Shown here: piece after piece, positions 1-8,988 of the stretch
How the letters are laid out: each line of letters opens with the position of its first letter
How positions within the stretch are numbered: the first letter of the stretch is position 1
Origin: UBA3775 sp051877895
GTDB taxonomy: Bacteria; Bacillota; Clostridia; Lachnospirales; Lachnospiraceae
Direction: 5' to 3'
Length of the DNA stretch: 64,000 bases
Assembly: GCA_051877895.1 (NCBI GenBank)
Contig: JBJEJI010000010.1
Coordinates: forward strand, 1 to 64,000
Notes under the pieces: model-generated
Seen by the model: only the letters and a program-made list of their open reading frames with translations
Database searches by the model: none
Told to the model about the DNA's origin: nothing
Program-made: the position numbers and the translations under genes

Positions 1-15
1 TAGCAACAAAAAAAT

Positions 16-52
16 GCCGTATTTATGCGGCTTTTGGCGTTTCGCAAACGCC
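16..52 (+). terminator. Two small hairpins upstream of the tail genes
   Basis: GCCG/CGGC (16-31) is followed by TTTT, and a 7-bp stem GGCGTTT-cgc-AAACGCC follows at 36-52. They look like an intergenic terminator between an unseen upstream phage gene and the tail gene at 83. The T-tract is short, so termination is only plausible. A ribosome binding site (aaaaggag) follows just before the ATG at 83. Confidence 0.4.
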
Positions 53-82
53 TTATAAAATAGAATTTAAAAGGAGAAAAAA

Positions 83-1171
83 ATGGCAACTATTAAATCA
101 GCAGATCAGATATCAATCATAGACGTAACCGACGCATATTCGGTCATTTTAACATCAGAGTCACATACTTTTCCGGGCAGTACATCTGCTGCCCTTGCCG
201 GGTCAGTCACCACGCAGATTATTGCCATGCGGGGTACGGAACAGATGAATGCAAGTGTTACCGTTTCGGAAATCACAAAGCCAACAGGTGTGACAGTATC
301 ATCTGACGGTGACAGCACCGCTCCCACATTAACAATTGCAGTAACAAGCTCTGTTACTTCAGGAGGCGTCATTAAAATTCCTGTTCACATAGGAGATATT
401 ACAATTACAAAGGAATTTTCCTTTGCCATTGCATTTAAAGGTTCCACCGGAGCCACAGGGGCAACAGGTGCCACAGGAAATGGTGTTGCATCAACCGAAA
501 TCACTTATCAGGCAGCCAACAGCGGAACGGATATCCCGTCAGGTACATGGCTGACTTCAATTCCGAGTGTAAACGCCGGTCAGTATTTATGGACAAGAAC
601 CGTCATTACTTATACGGATAATACAACTTCCACGTCCTACAGTGTAGGAATGATGGGTGCTACCGGGGCGACCGGTGAAACTGGCGCAACAGGAAAGGGC
701 GTAAAATCCACATCAGTTACCTATCAGAAAGGGACAAGCGGAACCACCGCACCTACCGGAACCTGGAGTACAACAATTCCTTCTGTGGGAGCCTCCGAAT
801 ATTTGTGGACAAGAACCGTCATTACTTATACGGATAATACAACCTCCACATCCTACAGTGTGGGGATGATGGGTGCTACCGGTGCGAAAGGGGATAAGGG
901 TGACACAGGTGCAGCCGGTGCCGATGCGATTACGCTTTCCATTACCTCCAGCAACGGAACCATATTCAAAAATTCGTCTATTACAACCGTACTGACTGCC
1001 CATGTATATAAAGCAGGGACAGAACTGACAGCAACAGAAATTGCGGCACTGGGAACAGTAAAATGGTATAAGGACGGCAGCACTACAGCGGAAGCAACCG
1101 GTACCACCCTGACCATTGATGCCGGTGAGGTAACCAACAAAGCAACCTACATTGCACAGTTAGAGGGGTGA
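83..1171 (+). CDS. Phage tail protein with collagen-like Gly-X-Y stretches
   Basis: A 362-residue protein with no signal peptide, preceded by aaaaggag 7 bases before the ATG. The first ~125 residues are beta-rich and unrecognised. Three short GATGATG-type collagen-like runs follow (about residues 128-138, 193-204 and 265-280). They separate two copies of a 72-residue module that ends in YLWTRTVITYTDNTTS and SYSVGMMG. The 38-bp DNA core of the module is identical at 590-627 and 806-843, pointing to a recent internal duplication. The C-terminus (about 280-362) resembles an Ig-like fold with a KWYKDG motif. Collagen-like spacers and duplicated beta modules are typical of trimeric phage tail or appendage proteins. 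It lies 4 bases upstream of the S74-type tail fibre and is probably cotranscribed with it. The function is inferred from composition and context only. Confidence 0.75.
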   Translation: MATIKSADQISIIDVTDAYSVILTSESHTFPGSTSAALAGSVTTQIIAMRGTEQMNASVTVSEITKPTGVTVSSDGDSTAPTLTIAVTSSVTSGGVIKIPVHIGDITITKEFSFAIAFKGSTGATGATGATGNGVASTEITYQAANSGTDIPSGTWLTSIPSVNAGQYLWTRTVITYTDNTTSTSYSVGMMGATGATGETGATGKGVKSTSVTYQKGTSGTTAPTGTWSTTIPSVGASEYLWTRTVITYTDNTTSTSYSVGMMGATGAKGDKGDTGAAGADAITLSITSSNGTIFKNSSITTVLTAHVYKAGTELTATEIAALGTVKWYKDGSTTAEATGTTLTIDAGEVTNKATYIAQLEG

Positions 1172-1175
1172 TGAT

Positions 1176-2951
1176 ATGGCAATAAAAGCCGGAAGCGAAA
1201 TCACACTTACACTTGTGGTGGATGTCAAGGCCACCTACAGGTATTATTTACTCCAGTCATCCACACTGACAAAACCATCAAAACCAACTACATACCCACC
1301 GTCCGCCCAATGGACCGATACCGAACCAGACTATACATCCGGAAGTACAAACAGCCTGTATGTTGTTGATTGTACCCTGTTTTGTGATGATACTTTCACC
1401 TATTCAGAGGTATCCCTGTCAAGCAGTTATGAGGCGGCAAAAGCCGCCTATAACAAGGCGGTAAATGCCTATTCAAAAGCCGAACAGACAGATAAAGAAT
1501 TTTCATGGCTTGTAGCAGATGATTATTCTGAAAGCAACGTTAAACTGTCCAGTAAAGCATATGAGGTTATGGCCGACAATATCATCTTAAACGGGGCCAA
1601 CATACAGCTTGATGGTGATACCATCATAGGGGAAGGATTCAAACTAAGTGCTGACAATATTGATGTAATTGACTTAGCAGCGCTAAATGCAACAATAGCA
1701 GGGTTTACGATTGAGGGGAATACATTAAGTTGTATTGTAGATAATCTTGATTTATTTACCGATAATCCACAGCTTTATTTTGCAACGGGCACCGAGACGC
1801 CAAGTGAGTATGGATATAGCGTAATAAGCAGCAATATCGAACTTTATCAACAAGGAGCCACAATTACAGCACAAATGTACTATCCATATTCGATTAAATC
1901 AGTATTATCTAGCGCTGGAATAAGCCTTCAGAAAAAAAATTACGCATCCACTCAAACAATATCTAATAGCACATACTTTGATGATAATATAGAGTCAACT
2001 TATAGTAGCCGATTAGGCATTAATTTATTCAATGACAATTTGACAATTGCATCAGAATCAGATATAGACTTGGAAAGCGACAATGTTAATATAAGCGGAA
2101 ATGCAGTGGTAAACGGTGCCATCACCCAGACCAGCTCCAATGAAAACAATTTTTCAGGAAATGTGGTTTCAAACCGCTATTTGAAAACATCCAACGGATT
2201 TGGGCTGCAATGCCTTGATGCAAACGGTGCATGGAGAGGTGTTGCTTCACTGAATGCATCTGATGCGTATTACTTCGGCTCCGGCGGGATTGCAAACAAC
2301 ATCTATATCGGAACCATGTCGGATGCCAATGATACGCATACTATAAATCTAAATCTCCGGGGTAAAAATGTATTGGTTAATCTGGACGGCGGTGGGGTAC
2401 TGAGACCGGCAGTGGACGCAAAAAACGGACTTGGTGCATCGTCATACCGTTGGACGAATGTTTACGCCGTCAGCTCCGCCATATTAACTTCGGACAGAAA
2501 TTGCAAAACTGATATTGCTGCTCTTGATGATAAATACCTTGCTTTCTTTTCCGATTTAATACCGGTTTCCTTTAAACTGGTGGACGGTACAAGCGGAAGA
2601 ACCCATATCGGCTTTATTTCTCAGGACGTGGAAGAAGCTATGAGAAAGCATGGTATCAGTGATTTGGAATTTGCAGGATTTTGTAAGGATATCAAAACCC
2701 GTCCGGTAATCGTACAGGAACAGGTACTTGACCAGAATGGAGAGGAATTACAGTCTGAAATTATTGAAGACGAAATTGTCTATGATGAAAACGGGAACCC
2801 GGAGTATCTTTATTCTCTGAGATATGAGGAATTTATTGCACTGAACACCGCAGTAATTCAAAAACAGCAGAAGGAACTGGAAGCATTGAAGGAAACTCTG
2901 AATACGATTCTCGGCAGATTGGAAAAATTGGAAAGTGTGGAAATGAAATAG
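1176..2951 (+). CDS. Phage tail fibre/spike with C-terminal S74-type intramolecular chaperone domain
   Basis: A 591-residue structural protein whose last ~150 residues match the Peptidase_S74 (endosialidase chaperone) family. The diagnostic start is SDRNCKTDI at about residue 443, followed by HIGFISQDVEEAM, and the protein ends in a coiled coil. In this family the domain trimerises the fibre and cleaves itself off at the conserved Ser of the SDRxxK motif. An alanine-rich coiled-coil-like segment lies near residues 88-105 (EAAKAAYNKAVNAYSKAE). The middle (about residues 170-310, bases ~1690-2110) is visibly more AT-rich than both flanks, as expected for a swapped receptor-binding module. It is the last phage gene before the host junction; no holin, lysin or integrase follows. 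Confidence 0.85.
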   Translation: MAIKAGSEITLTLVVDVKATYRYYLLQSSTLTKPSKPTTYPPSAQWTDTEPDYTSGSTNSLYVVDCTLFCDDTFTYSEVSLSSSYEAAKAAYNKAVNAYSKAEQTDKEFSWLVADDYSESNVKLSSKAYEVMADNIILNGANIQLDGDTIIGEGFKLSADNIDVIDLAALNATIAGFTIEGNTLSCIVDNLDLFTDNPQLYFATGTETPSEYGYSVISSNIELYQQGATITAQMYYPYSIKSVLSSAGISLQKKNYASTQTISNSTYFDDNIESTYSSRLGINLFNDNLTIASESDIDLESDNVNISGNAVVNGAITQTSSNENNFSGNVVSNRYLKTSNGFGLQCLDANGAWRGVASLNASDAYYFGSGGIANNIYIGTMSDANDTHTINLNLRGKNVLVNLDGGGVLRPAVDAKNGLGASSYRWTNVYAVSSAILTSDRNCKTDIAALDDKYLAFFSDLIPVSFKLVDGTSGRTHIGFISQDVEEAMRKHGISDLEFAGFCKDIKTRPVIVQEQVLDQNGEELQSEIIEDEIVYDENGNPEYLYSLRYEEFIALNTAVIQKQQKELEALKETLNTILGRLEKLESVEMK

Positions 2952-2975
2952 TACTCCAAAGCGTCCATCTCAACA
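2952..2975. other. Prophage/host junction (putative att region)
   Basis: The tail-fibre stop codon ends at 2951. Host sequence in the opposite orientation begins within about 20 bases, entering a pdaB-like reading frame exactly at its Trp-Gly-Asp motif. The most likely reading is a phage attachment site inside that gene, with the core somewhere in the GGGGTGA stretch (minus strand). The other prophage end is outside the window, so no att repeat can be compared. Misassembly or deletion of the phage lysis module are alternatives. Confidence 0.5.
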
Positions 2976-3185
2976 ATCACCCCATGCTGCGTCAAAGCTG
3001 AGAGCCACCTTTTTTTCTTCCGTGTCTACACAGTATATCGGGAGCAGTCTTTCACTTTTCGCATTTACTGAACCAAAGGTAGGGACAATTTTAGGCAGAA
3101 AATACGCAGCAAAAATTACAAGTGCAAGAAGTACGGCAACCAGAATAACGGCTTTTATCAGAATCACTCTGTCCTCTTTTTTCAT
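2970..3185 (-). pseudogene. 5' fragment of a PdaB-like sporulation polysaccharide deacetylase, interrupted by the prophage
   Basis: Seventy-one codons encode an N-terminal membrane anchor (about residues 9-31) and then PIYCVDTEEKKVALSFDAAWGD, followed by Cys and a stop. The SFDxxWGD string is the first catalytic motif of NodB-type polysaccharide deacetylases. Together with the short anchored N-terminus it resembles sporulation PdaB proteins, which usually have about 250 residues. The remaining ~180 residues, including the HxxxH metal motif, are missing because the frame runs into phage DNA. As it stands the product cannot be an active deacetylase. Precise phage excision could restore the gene, as in skin-type sporulation elements, but that is inference. 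Confidence 0.7.
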
Positions 3186-3233
3186 GATGATGTACCTGAA
3201 TCATTTACATAATCATATGCCGTTCCGCCAAAA

Positions 3234-4127
3234 TTATTCTACCGTACCTTCCGTTCGACATGCCTGTGCTGACATTCCCATTGCCAGGTCTGCCATTGCA
3301 TCAAAATCCATCTGTTTTTCCAGGGCATAAGCCATGGAAGCAACAATACTGTCCCCTGCACCAACGGTGGATTTCACATCACTGTTGGATACCCGGGATT
3401 CCATAAACATGTTATTAAAACCGTCCGTGAAGTAGGCACCGTCTTCGCCCAAGGATACCACAACCTGTTTCACACCCATGTTAATGATTTCTTCTGCATA
3501 GGACACCACATAGGACTTATAATTTTCCGGTATGGTACCGCCAAAATCCCTGTCAATGTATGAAAACAGTTCCTGAAGATTCGGCTTTACAGCATAGGGA
3601 ACAGCCTTCATACCCTCCTTGAATGCATCTCCGTCCGCATCCAGAATAGTGAAAGCACCGGCTTTTTTAACCATGGAAATCAGTTCATAATAAATGCTGT
3701 CCTCCATGCTCTGAGGTACCGAACCGGAAAACACAAAAATGTTTTCCGGCTTTGCGTACTTGTGTATAACCTCAAACAGTCTTTCCCTGCAGGCTTCATT
3801 TACTACCGGTCCCGGCTCATTAATCTCGGTCAGTTCTCCCCCTGAAATAATTTTGGTATTGGTTCTGGAATCCCCGGAAGTGTAGACGGGTTCCGTAGCA
3901 ATTCCTTTTACCCCCAGTTCATTCACAATGGCCATGCCGGTGGTTCCGCCGAAAATGCCTACTGCCACACTGTCCTCACCCTGTTTTTTCAGCCACAGAG
4001 AAACATTGATTCCTTTGCCGCCCGGTGTAACAACAACCTTTTCCACCCGGTTCAGCCTTCCTTGCTTAAAGCCCGGCACGTACACCGTTTTATCAAATGC
4101 AGGATTTAATGTTACTGTTATAATCAT
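3234..4127 (-). CDS. fruK: 1-phosphofructokinase family sugar kinase (PfkB superfamily)
   Basis: The 297-residue protein begins MIITVTLNPAFDKT, the usual start of FruK/LacC kinases. It carries PfkB signature 1 (GGKGINVS, about residue 39) and signature 2 with the catalytic Asp (VGAGDSIVAS, about residue 261). It should phosphorylate fructose-1-phosphate, or a related sugar phosphate such as tagatose-6-phosphate, with ATP in the cytoplasm. The ATG at 4127 is preferred over an in-frame GTG nine bases upstream, because the GTG lies within the Shine-Dalgarno sequence (gaggtgg). No fruA-type PTS gene or fruR regulator is adjacent, so substrate assignment within the family is uncertain. Confidence 0.85.
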   Translation of the reverse strand: MIITVTLNPAFDKTVYVPGFKQGRLNRVEKVVVTPGGKGINVSLWLKKQGEDSVAVGIFGGTTGMAIVNELGVKGIATEPVYTSGDSRTNTKIISGGELTEINEPGPVVNEACRERLFEVIHKYAKPENIFVFSGSVPQSMEDSIYYELISMVKKAGAFTILDADGDAFKEGMKAVPYAVKPNLQELFSYIDRDFGGTIPENYKSYVVSYAEEIINMGVKQVVVSLGEDGAYFTDGFNNMFMESRVSNSDVKSTVGAGDSIVASMAYALEKQMDFDAMADLAMGMSAQACRTEGTVE

Positions 4128-4194
4128 AAACGCCACCTCTGTCAGGATTTAAATCACCTGTGCTTTCTGTTTACTTGCCTGATTTCCGTCCAGA

Positions 4195-5004
4195 CTATTT
4201 ATTGTCCGGACATTTTCCATTAAAGTCCATCTGAAATCTTTCCGGTGCTTTATAGCCTTTATCATAGCTTTCTGAAAACTGCTCAATCAAAGCAGCAGTT
4301 TCATCAACTTCAGAAACCAGCTTTGATTTTAGTTCTTTAACATTTTTACGTATCATCCTGCTTTTCTGTTTACTCATAAGCAGAGAGGAAATTTTAGCTT
4401 CATTTCCGGTTTTTTCCATGAGAGTACAAAGGGCATGTCTTAAAGAATCATTGCGTGTACCACAGGTCATAAGTACTGCCTTCATGGATGTAAGGGCAAC
4501 CAGATAATCCTCCTTGCTGATTTCCGGATAAAACGGTGCTGCCGCCTGGGCCACTTCAGACATAACAGGAAGATGTGCCCATGCAGGGTATGCAAATGGA
4601 GTATTTCCGTCCCCTTCCATCAGATATCTGTCAAATTCTACTTCAATTTTACCATGAGTCATTCCTGTCTCTTTTATTGCCGCATTAACAAGTGGATGGC
4701 AGGCGCTGTCCAGCATATAATGACAGATACACCCCATAAAATATGCCATTTTATCATCATCATAATTCATTATGAGAACATCAGTGGCGTTATCATACAT
4801 AAGTTCAAAGGACTGTTTGTGCATTCTTCGTCCTACAGCCGCCACATCCCGGTTAAATCCCGGCACATGAAAGAACAACACATCCGGACCATGAAGTCCT
4901 GCAAGAAAGCACTCATAGTTATCTGCAATAAGTTCCTTTACGTTTTTTGAAAGCTTTTTATAAACCAAAGCACCAAATTTTTTATGTGCATAAGTTGACG
5001 GCAT
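4195..5004 (-). CDS. Zinc-dependent phospholipase C family protein
   Basis: The 269-residue protein matches the Zn_dep_PLPC family (PF00882). The sequence opens MPSTYAHKKFGALVY, followed by AGLHGPDVLFF (about residues 36-46) and further His/Asp residues (CHYMLDSACHP, about 92-102; HGKIEVEFDRY, about 116-126) that fit the trinuclear zinc site. Unlike secreted clostridial alpha-toxins it has no signal peptide or C-terminal C2-like domain, so it is probably an intracellular housekeeping version of unknown substrate. Such proteins are common in Lachnospiraceae. The start has a good GGAGG 7 bases upstream. It lies between a trigger-factor-like gene and a sugar kinase on the same strand. Confidence 0.8.
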   Translation of the reverse strand: MPSTYAHKKFGALVYKKLSKNVKELIADNYECFLAGLHGPDVLFFHVPGFNRDVAAVGRRMHKQSFELMYDNATDVLIMNYDDDKMAYFMGCICHYMLDSACHPLVNAAIKETGMTHGKIEVEFDRYLMEGDGNTPFAYPAWAHLPVMSEVAQAAAPFYPEISKEDYLVALTSMKAVLMTCGTRNDSLRHALCTLMEKTGNEAKISSLLMSKQKSRMIRKNVKELKSKLVSEVDETAALIEQFSESYDKGYKAPERFQMDFNGKCPDNK

Positions 5005-5029
5005 ATGAAAACCTCCTTTTTTTCAAAGA

Positions 5030-5062
5030 ATGCCGTTTCAAACATAAAGTTTAAAACGGCAT
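5030..5062 (-). terminator. Intergenic hairpin between two minus-strand genes
   Basis: A 14-bp stem (ATGCCGTTTcAAAC with GTTTaAAACGGCAT, one mismatch) with a 5-base loop follows the stop of the trigger-factor-like gene. On the minus strand it is followed by only a weak T-run (TCTTTG), so it is a partial terminator or an RNA-stabilising hairpin. Confidence 0.55.
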
Positions 5063-5086
5063 CTTTTGTTCTCTGATAATCAAAAT

Positions 5087-6310
5087 TTATTCTGCATCGG
5101 CATCAGAACCTGTTGCCACATCATCTACCCACATTTTGGACGAATCACCGTCTGTTTTTACAAGGGTCATAACATAATCAAATGTTTTATCTCTGAGAGT
5201 CATCTGTGCAAGATAGTTATATCCGTACTGTTCAACCAGTTCATCATAACTGCCTTCCTGCTCTGCAACAAAATCCTTTACATCCTGTTCTGTTATAGTC
5301 GCAAGTCCTGCATCTTCAAAAATTGCCTGATATGCAAGATAATATGCTGCAACAGACTGTGCCTCAGTCTTTAACTGCTTCTTATAAGCACTCTTGGAAT
5401 CAAGTCCAAGCATCTCAACAGGGGAAGTATACATTTCCACGCCAAACATCTGATTATAATAATTAACATAGTATTCATAAGTTGAATTCTTAAGATAATA
5501 CTGAGTTTTAACATAAAGATAAGGGTAGGAATTTGCCGTTGTATGCTCTGTAATATATGTGTCCACATATGTTTCAAGCTCGGATGTATACAGTTCATTT
5601 GCCACATAATTTTTGTAGCCTTCAGCGGTAAGCGGATAAGAGGAACCATCCATATCTTCCTTAAATTTATCAGCCACAAATTCATCAGTTAGTTCAGGCA
5701 CTACCTGCACACTTACTACATAACCACTAAAGGTAGCTGTTTTTCCTGCCAGTATGGAAGAACTGAAATCACTTGCATAGGTAACATCAAATTCAAATTC
5801 ATCGCCTACCACAAGCTCTGAAATCTTTGAATCAAAGTCTTCGGAAAGCTTGTTACTACCCAGTGTATATGCCGTATCGGTAGATGCAAGATCTGAAACA
5901 ACCTCCCCATCAACAGTAACGCTGTAAGTAAGGTTTACTGTTGCATCACTTTCGTAAGCAGTTCCTTCATCTTTAACGGTTTCTTCAAATTCACTCATTG
6001 CACTGTCAATAGCACTTTGGAGCTCAGATTCAGTCGGAAGAAATTCTTCTCTGTTCACTGTAATGTTTTTATAATCGCAAAGTGTAACATAATCCTTTGC
6101 TGCCTTGGCATCAATTGTGCCGTCCGCATTAATGTAAGAGGAGTAATCCGCATTCTTTTCCAGTACATTAAGGAAAACAAAATATCCAATAACACAGATA
6201 ATAACCGGAATCAGGCAGATTCCCACTACTTTAATAATTTTATTTCTTCTTCTTTTTGCTTTTGCCTGCTGTGATCTTTTTTTTGCAGCCATTCTGTTTT
6301 CAATACTCAT
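5087..6310 (-). CDS. Membrane-anchored trigger-factor-like peptidyl-prolyl isomerase
   Basis: The product has 407 residues when started at the second ATG (6310), which has GGAG 6 bases upstream; the first ATG at 6322 would overlap that ribosome site. A very basic N-terminus (AKKRSQQAKAKRRRNK) precedes one transmembrane helix (about residues 28-46), placing the rest outside the cell. An FKBP/trigger-factor PPIase-like domain follows (about 125-215, NLTYSVTVDGE through LAGKTATFSGYVVSV). Then VPELTDEFVADKF marks the start of a helical trigger-factor C-terminal, SurA-like domain. Classical trigger factor is cytosolic and ribosome-bound, and its ribosome-docking domain is absent here. The likely role is an extracytoplasmic foldase, consistent with the parvulin-like gene two genes upstream. 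Substrates are unknown. Confidence 0.7.
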   Translation of the reverse strand: MSIENRMAAKKRSQQAKAKRRRNKIIKVVGICLIPVIICVIGYFVFLNVLEKNADYSSYINADGTIDAKAAKDYVTLCDYKNITVNREEFLPTESELQSAIDSAMSEFEETVKDEGTAYESDATVNLTYSVTVDGEVVSDLASTDTAYTLGSNKLSEDFDSKISELVVGDEFEFDVTYASDFSSSILAGKTATFSGYVVSVQVVPELTDEFVADKFKEDMDGSSYPLTAEGYKNYVANELYTSELETYVDTYITEHTTANSYPYLYVKTQYYLKNSTYEYYVNYYNQMFGVEMYTSPVEMLGLDSKSAYKKQLKTEAQSVAAYYLAYQAIFEDAGLATITEQDVKDFVAEQEGSYDELVEQYGYNYLAQMTLRDKTFDYVMTLVKTDGDSSKMWVDDVATGSDADAE

Positions 6311-6456
6311 TCTTTTCTCCATTCTAAAGCGATATACGCTAAAGTATTTTTCAATATAGTATCATTTGATAGTTTAACACTATAAGCAGTAAATTTAAAG
6401 TCTTTTTTTTAAGTTCACCGTTTTTTCGTTTCTACATTTACTTATTATACTGTTTT

Positions 6457-6855
6457 TTATTTCTTTTTTGCTACCACGACAAAGAAACAGGACTGAAGCA
6501 GATTAATTACTGCCGCAATTAAAGCAAAAATCACTGCAAAAGTAAACAGTTTAACCTGTGGATGCTTAATTCCAAAGGAAATCAATACAACTACTGCCTC
6601 CAGTATAAACGCCCCACCAAAGACCATTAAAAAATTAACGAATACAAATTTAACAGCAGAGTAGTACTTATCAAAACGTAAGAAATATGCCATGTCTGCA
6701 ACCATAACCAGTATTGGTACAACCAAAAACATAACGGCAAGTGTAATATCGGCTGAATCTTCATAGCCAAAATTCATCAGTCCCATTATCATAAGAATAA
6801 TAAGTGCTGCCGCCCATGACAGTATATATATTTTTATTCTTTTAGCTCTATTCAT
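6457..6855 (-). CDS. Small integral membrane protein, unknown function
   Basis: A protein of 132 residues with four predicted transmembrane helices (roughly residues 9-28, 38-55, 65-90 and 100-123) and short basic ends. The start at 6855 (MNRAKRIK) is chosen because it overlaps the 3' end of the LTA-synthase-type gene and has GGAG 6 bases upstream. The longer frame beginning at 6882 would run far into that gene. The overlap implies translational coupling, so it may serve the same envelope process. No family is recognised. Confidence 0.6.
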   Translation of the reverse strand: MNRAKRIKIYILSWAAALIILMIMGLMNFGYEDSADITLAVMFLVVPILVMVADMAYFLRFDKYYSAVKFVFVNFLMVFGGAFILEAVVVLISFGIKHPQVKLFTFAVIFALIAAVINLLQSCFFVVVAKKK

Positions 6856-8977
6856 CTGTTTTCTCCAGTCCCAGACTTTCATTTGTACAGTAATATGGTG
6901 CAGTACAACTGAGTGTAGTAATTGATGTTGACGATTGCGAAATCACAATACTGTCTCCGCTTTTCAGTTCCAGACCGGGCACAAACAAAGTATGCTCATC
7001 CAGATATATAGTCTTAACCCTGTTGTCCTCATTAATAAACACTTTACTGTAGGTCGTGAAGTTATTACCCGTTACCGTTAGATAATAGTAATCTTTTTCA
7101 TCCGGATCGGCTATTACTTCAATGTCTGTTATTTCAATATCTTTATAACCATATTTAACAGGATTGGCAATATACGGATTTACTCCGTCCCAACAGTTCA
7201 TATCGCCATAAAGCATATCATATTCAAGGGTTTTCAATGCCATAAGATAGTCCTCTTCACTGAAAATATCCTTTTTCTGATGAAGCTTATTTATAAGACC
7301 GCTGTCATAGCCCAGAAGGCTTAAAACGTATGAGCCCAGTTCATAGGAAGGCATATCTTTTACAACTCTTTCATCCGTAAGTTCGTAGTTTGACCAGATT
7401 ACATATTCTGTATCATACAAAGTACCTGCGGCGAGGTCGGATTCAGAAAACTCAAAGCCCGGAAGATGGTCTCCGTAAAGTACAAGAACCGTTTTTTCAT
7501 TTCTTACACTGAGATATGAAATCAGTTCCGAAACAAACTCATCCATTTCACTAATCTGTTCAAGATAATATGCAAAATTAAATTCACCCACATCCCCTTC
7601 GATACCATCCAGTGATACCAGAAGAGAATCATCTTCCAGAATATCTTCATCCGGATATGCTCCATGACCCTGAACCGAAACGGTGAAAACAAAGTCTCTT
7701 CCTTCAGTAGAATCCAATGCCTGTGCAATATAGGTGGTCAGGATATAATCCTTTGCCCATCCAAGCTGGTTTTTCTCTGCATTTACCATGTATTCAATAG
7801 AAGTAAATGTGTCTATTCCCAGGTTCGGATATACGATTTTTCTATTATAAAAGCCCGCCGTATTATTGTGCAGACCATGGGTTGAATAGCCGTATTCCTT
7901 CAAATCATATGCTATACTTTCTGTGGTTTTATTCTTGGAAAGTATGGTATTGAAAGGATATTCACCCGGTCCGAAATCATCCATATTCATTCCTGTAAGC
8001 ACTTCAAACTCCGTATTGGCCGTTCCCGCACTGATGGATGGAACATTAAGAAAACCGGTACTGTAATTTTCATATAAATCAGTCATTGTAGGAATGGGAT
8101 TTTCTACAAATTCCACGCCCTGCAGACGGTTTACATTAAAGAAAGATTCAAGCTGTACAAAAATGACATTTGGCATGTCATCAATATTATCCATATTACC
8201 CGGTTCTTTGCTCGGTTTGTTTGCCTGTCCGTCTGTGGCAATATTCTCAATAATATTATTGACTGTATTCTTGGAATAACCGTTAGGTTTGTTAATTCCT
8301 GTATTAACTACACTGTTACTGAAACAGTAAGCAAAACCATAATCACGGTATGCATTTCTCAGGTTCACAAAGTTTACTGCTATAATGTTTAAGCTCATTG
8401 CAAGGCATACATATCCATAACTTACTGCCATAATTGCAACTGCTGTAAGGATTTTTTTCGGATAACTGAATTTAGCCTTGTTTATCGGAAGTTTAAAATA
8501 GCAATTAACAAGCAGTGCAACCGCAATGGTCACTCCGATAATAATCATGGCAAATTCAAATCCGTTCAGATACTTTGAAAAGATTCCGTGTACCGACACA
8601 ACACTAAGCAGGTCTCCCGCCGTAAACGGAGTTGTTCTGTTAAGGGTTACAATACAGTTTGTAACACCCAGAACCAACCAGATAAAAGCGGCAAGAGCAT
8701 AGAAAAAGTATTTTCGTCTGAAGCATACTGCAACACCGTAAATAATTGATACTATTGCCATGTTTACCAGGAAAATCAGCGGATGAGTAAACATCCATTT
8801 TACTGTTTTCCAAATTGAAAACTTTGACAGACATTCAACAACAAATGTTGTTATAAATGACAGAAGCAATACCTGTACAGGTGAATAGTGCATCACCTTA
8901 TACTTTTTAAACTTATTGACAAATCCACACAAGGAACTGCCAGTTTTTGAATAAGTCTTTTTGAGTGCTTTAATCAT
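6848..8977 (-). CDS. LTA synthase family phosphoglycerol transferase (sulfatase fold) with C-terminal Ig-like domain
   Basis: A 709-residue protein with five predicted N-terminal membrane helices (about residues 35-200) and an extracellular sulfatase-type domain starting near residue 268 (VIFVQLESF). The catalytic Thr is probably in SAGTANTEFEVLTG (about 310-323). A late metal motif is YGDHLPGF (about 495-502). The family transfers glycerol-phosphate from phosphatidylglycerol to polyglycerol-phosphate polymers, or decorates glycans similarly. Residues ~610-690 form an added beta domain (LTVTGNNFTTYSKVFIN) resembling IPT/TIG modules, not found in standard LtaS. GGAGG lies 5 bases before the ATG, 11 bases after the upstream foldase gene. 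Polymer type cannot be read from sequence. Confidence 0.85.
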   Translation of the reverse strand: MIKALKKTYSKTGSSLCGFVNKFKKYKVMHYSPVQVLLLSFITTFVVECLSKFSIWKTVKWMFTHPLIFLVNMAIVSIIYGVAVCFRRKYFFYALAAFIWLVLGVTNCIVTLNRTTPFTAGDLLSVVSVHGIFSKYLNGFEFAMIIIGVTIAVALLVNCYFKLPINKAKFSYPKKILTAVAIMAVSYGYVCLAMSLNIIAVNFVNLRNAYRDYGFAYCFSNSVVNTGINKPNGYSKNTVNNIIENIATDGQANKPSKEPGNMDNIDDMPNVIFVQLESFFNVNRLQGVEFVENPIPTMTDLYENYSTGFLNVPSISAGTANTEFEVLTGMNMDDFGPGEYPFNTILSKNKTTESIAYDLKEYGYSTHGLHNNTAGFYNRKIVYPNLGIDTFTSIEYMVNAEKNQLGWAKDYILTTYIAQALDSTEGRDFVFTVSVQGHGAYPDEDILEDDSLLVSLDGIEGDVGEFNFAYYLEQISEMDEFVSELISYLSVRNEKTVLVLYGDHLPGFEFSESDLAAGTLYDTEYVIWSNYELTDERVVKDMPSYELGSYVLSLLGYDSGLINKLHQKKDIFSEEDYLMALKTLEYDMLYGDMNCWDGVNPYIANPVKYGYKDIEITDIEVIADPDEKDYYYLTVTGNNFTTYSKVFINEDNRVKTIYLDEHTLFVPGLELKSGDSIVISQSSTSITTLSCTAPYYCTNESLGLEKTDE

Positions 8978-8988
8978 CCCAGCCTCCG

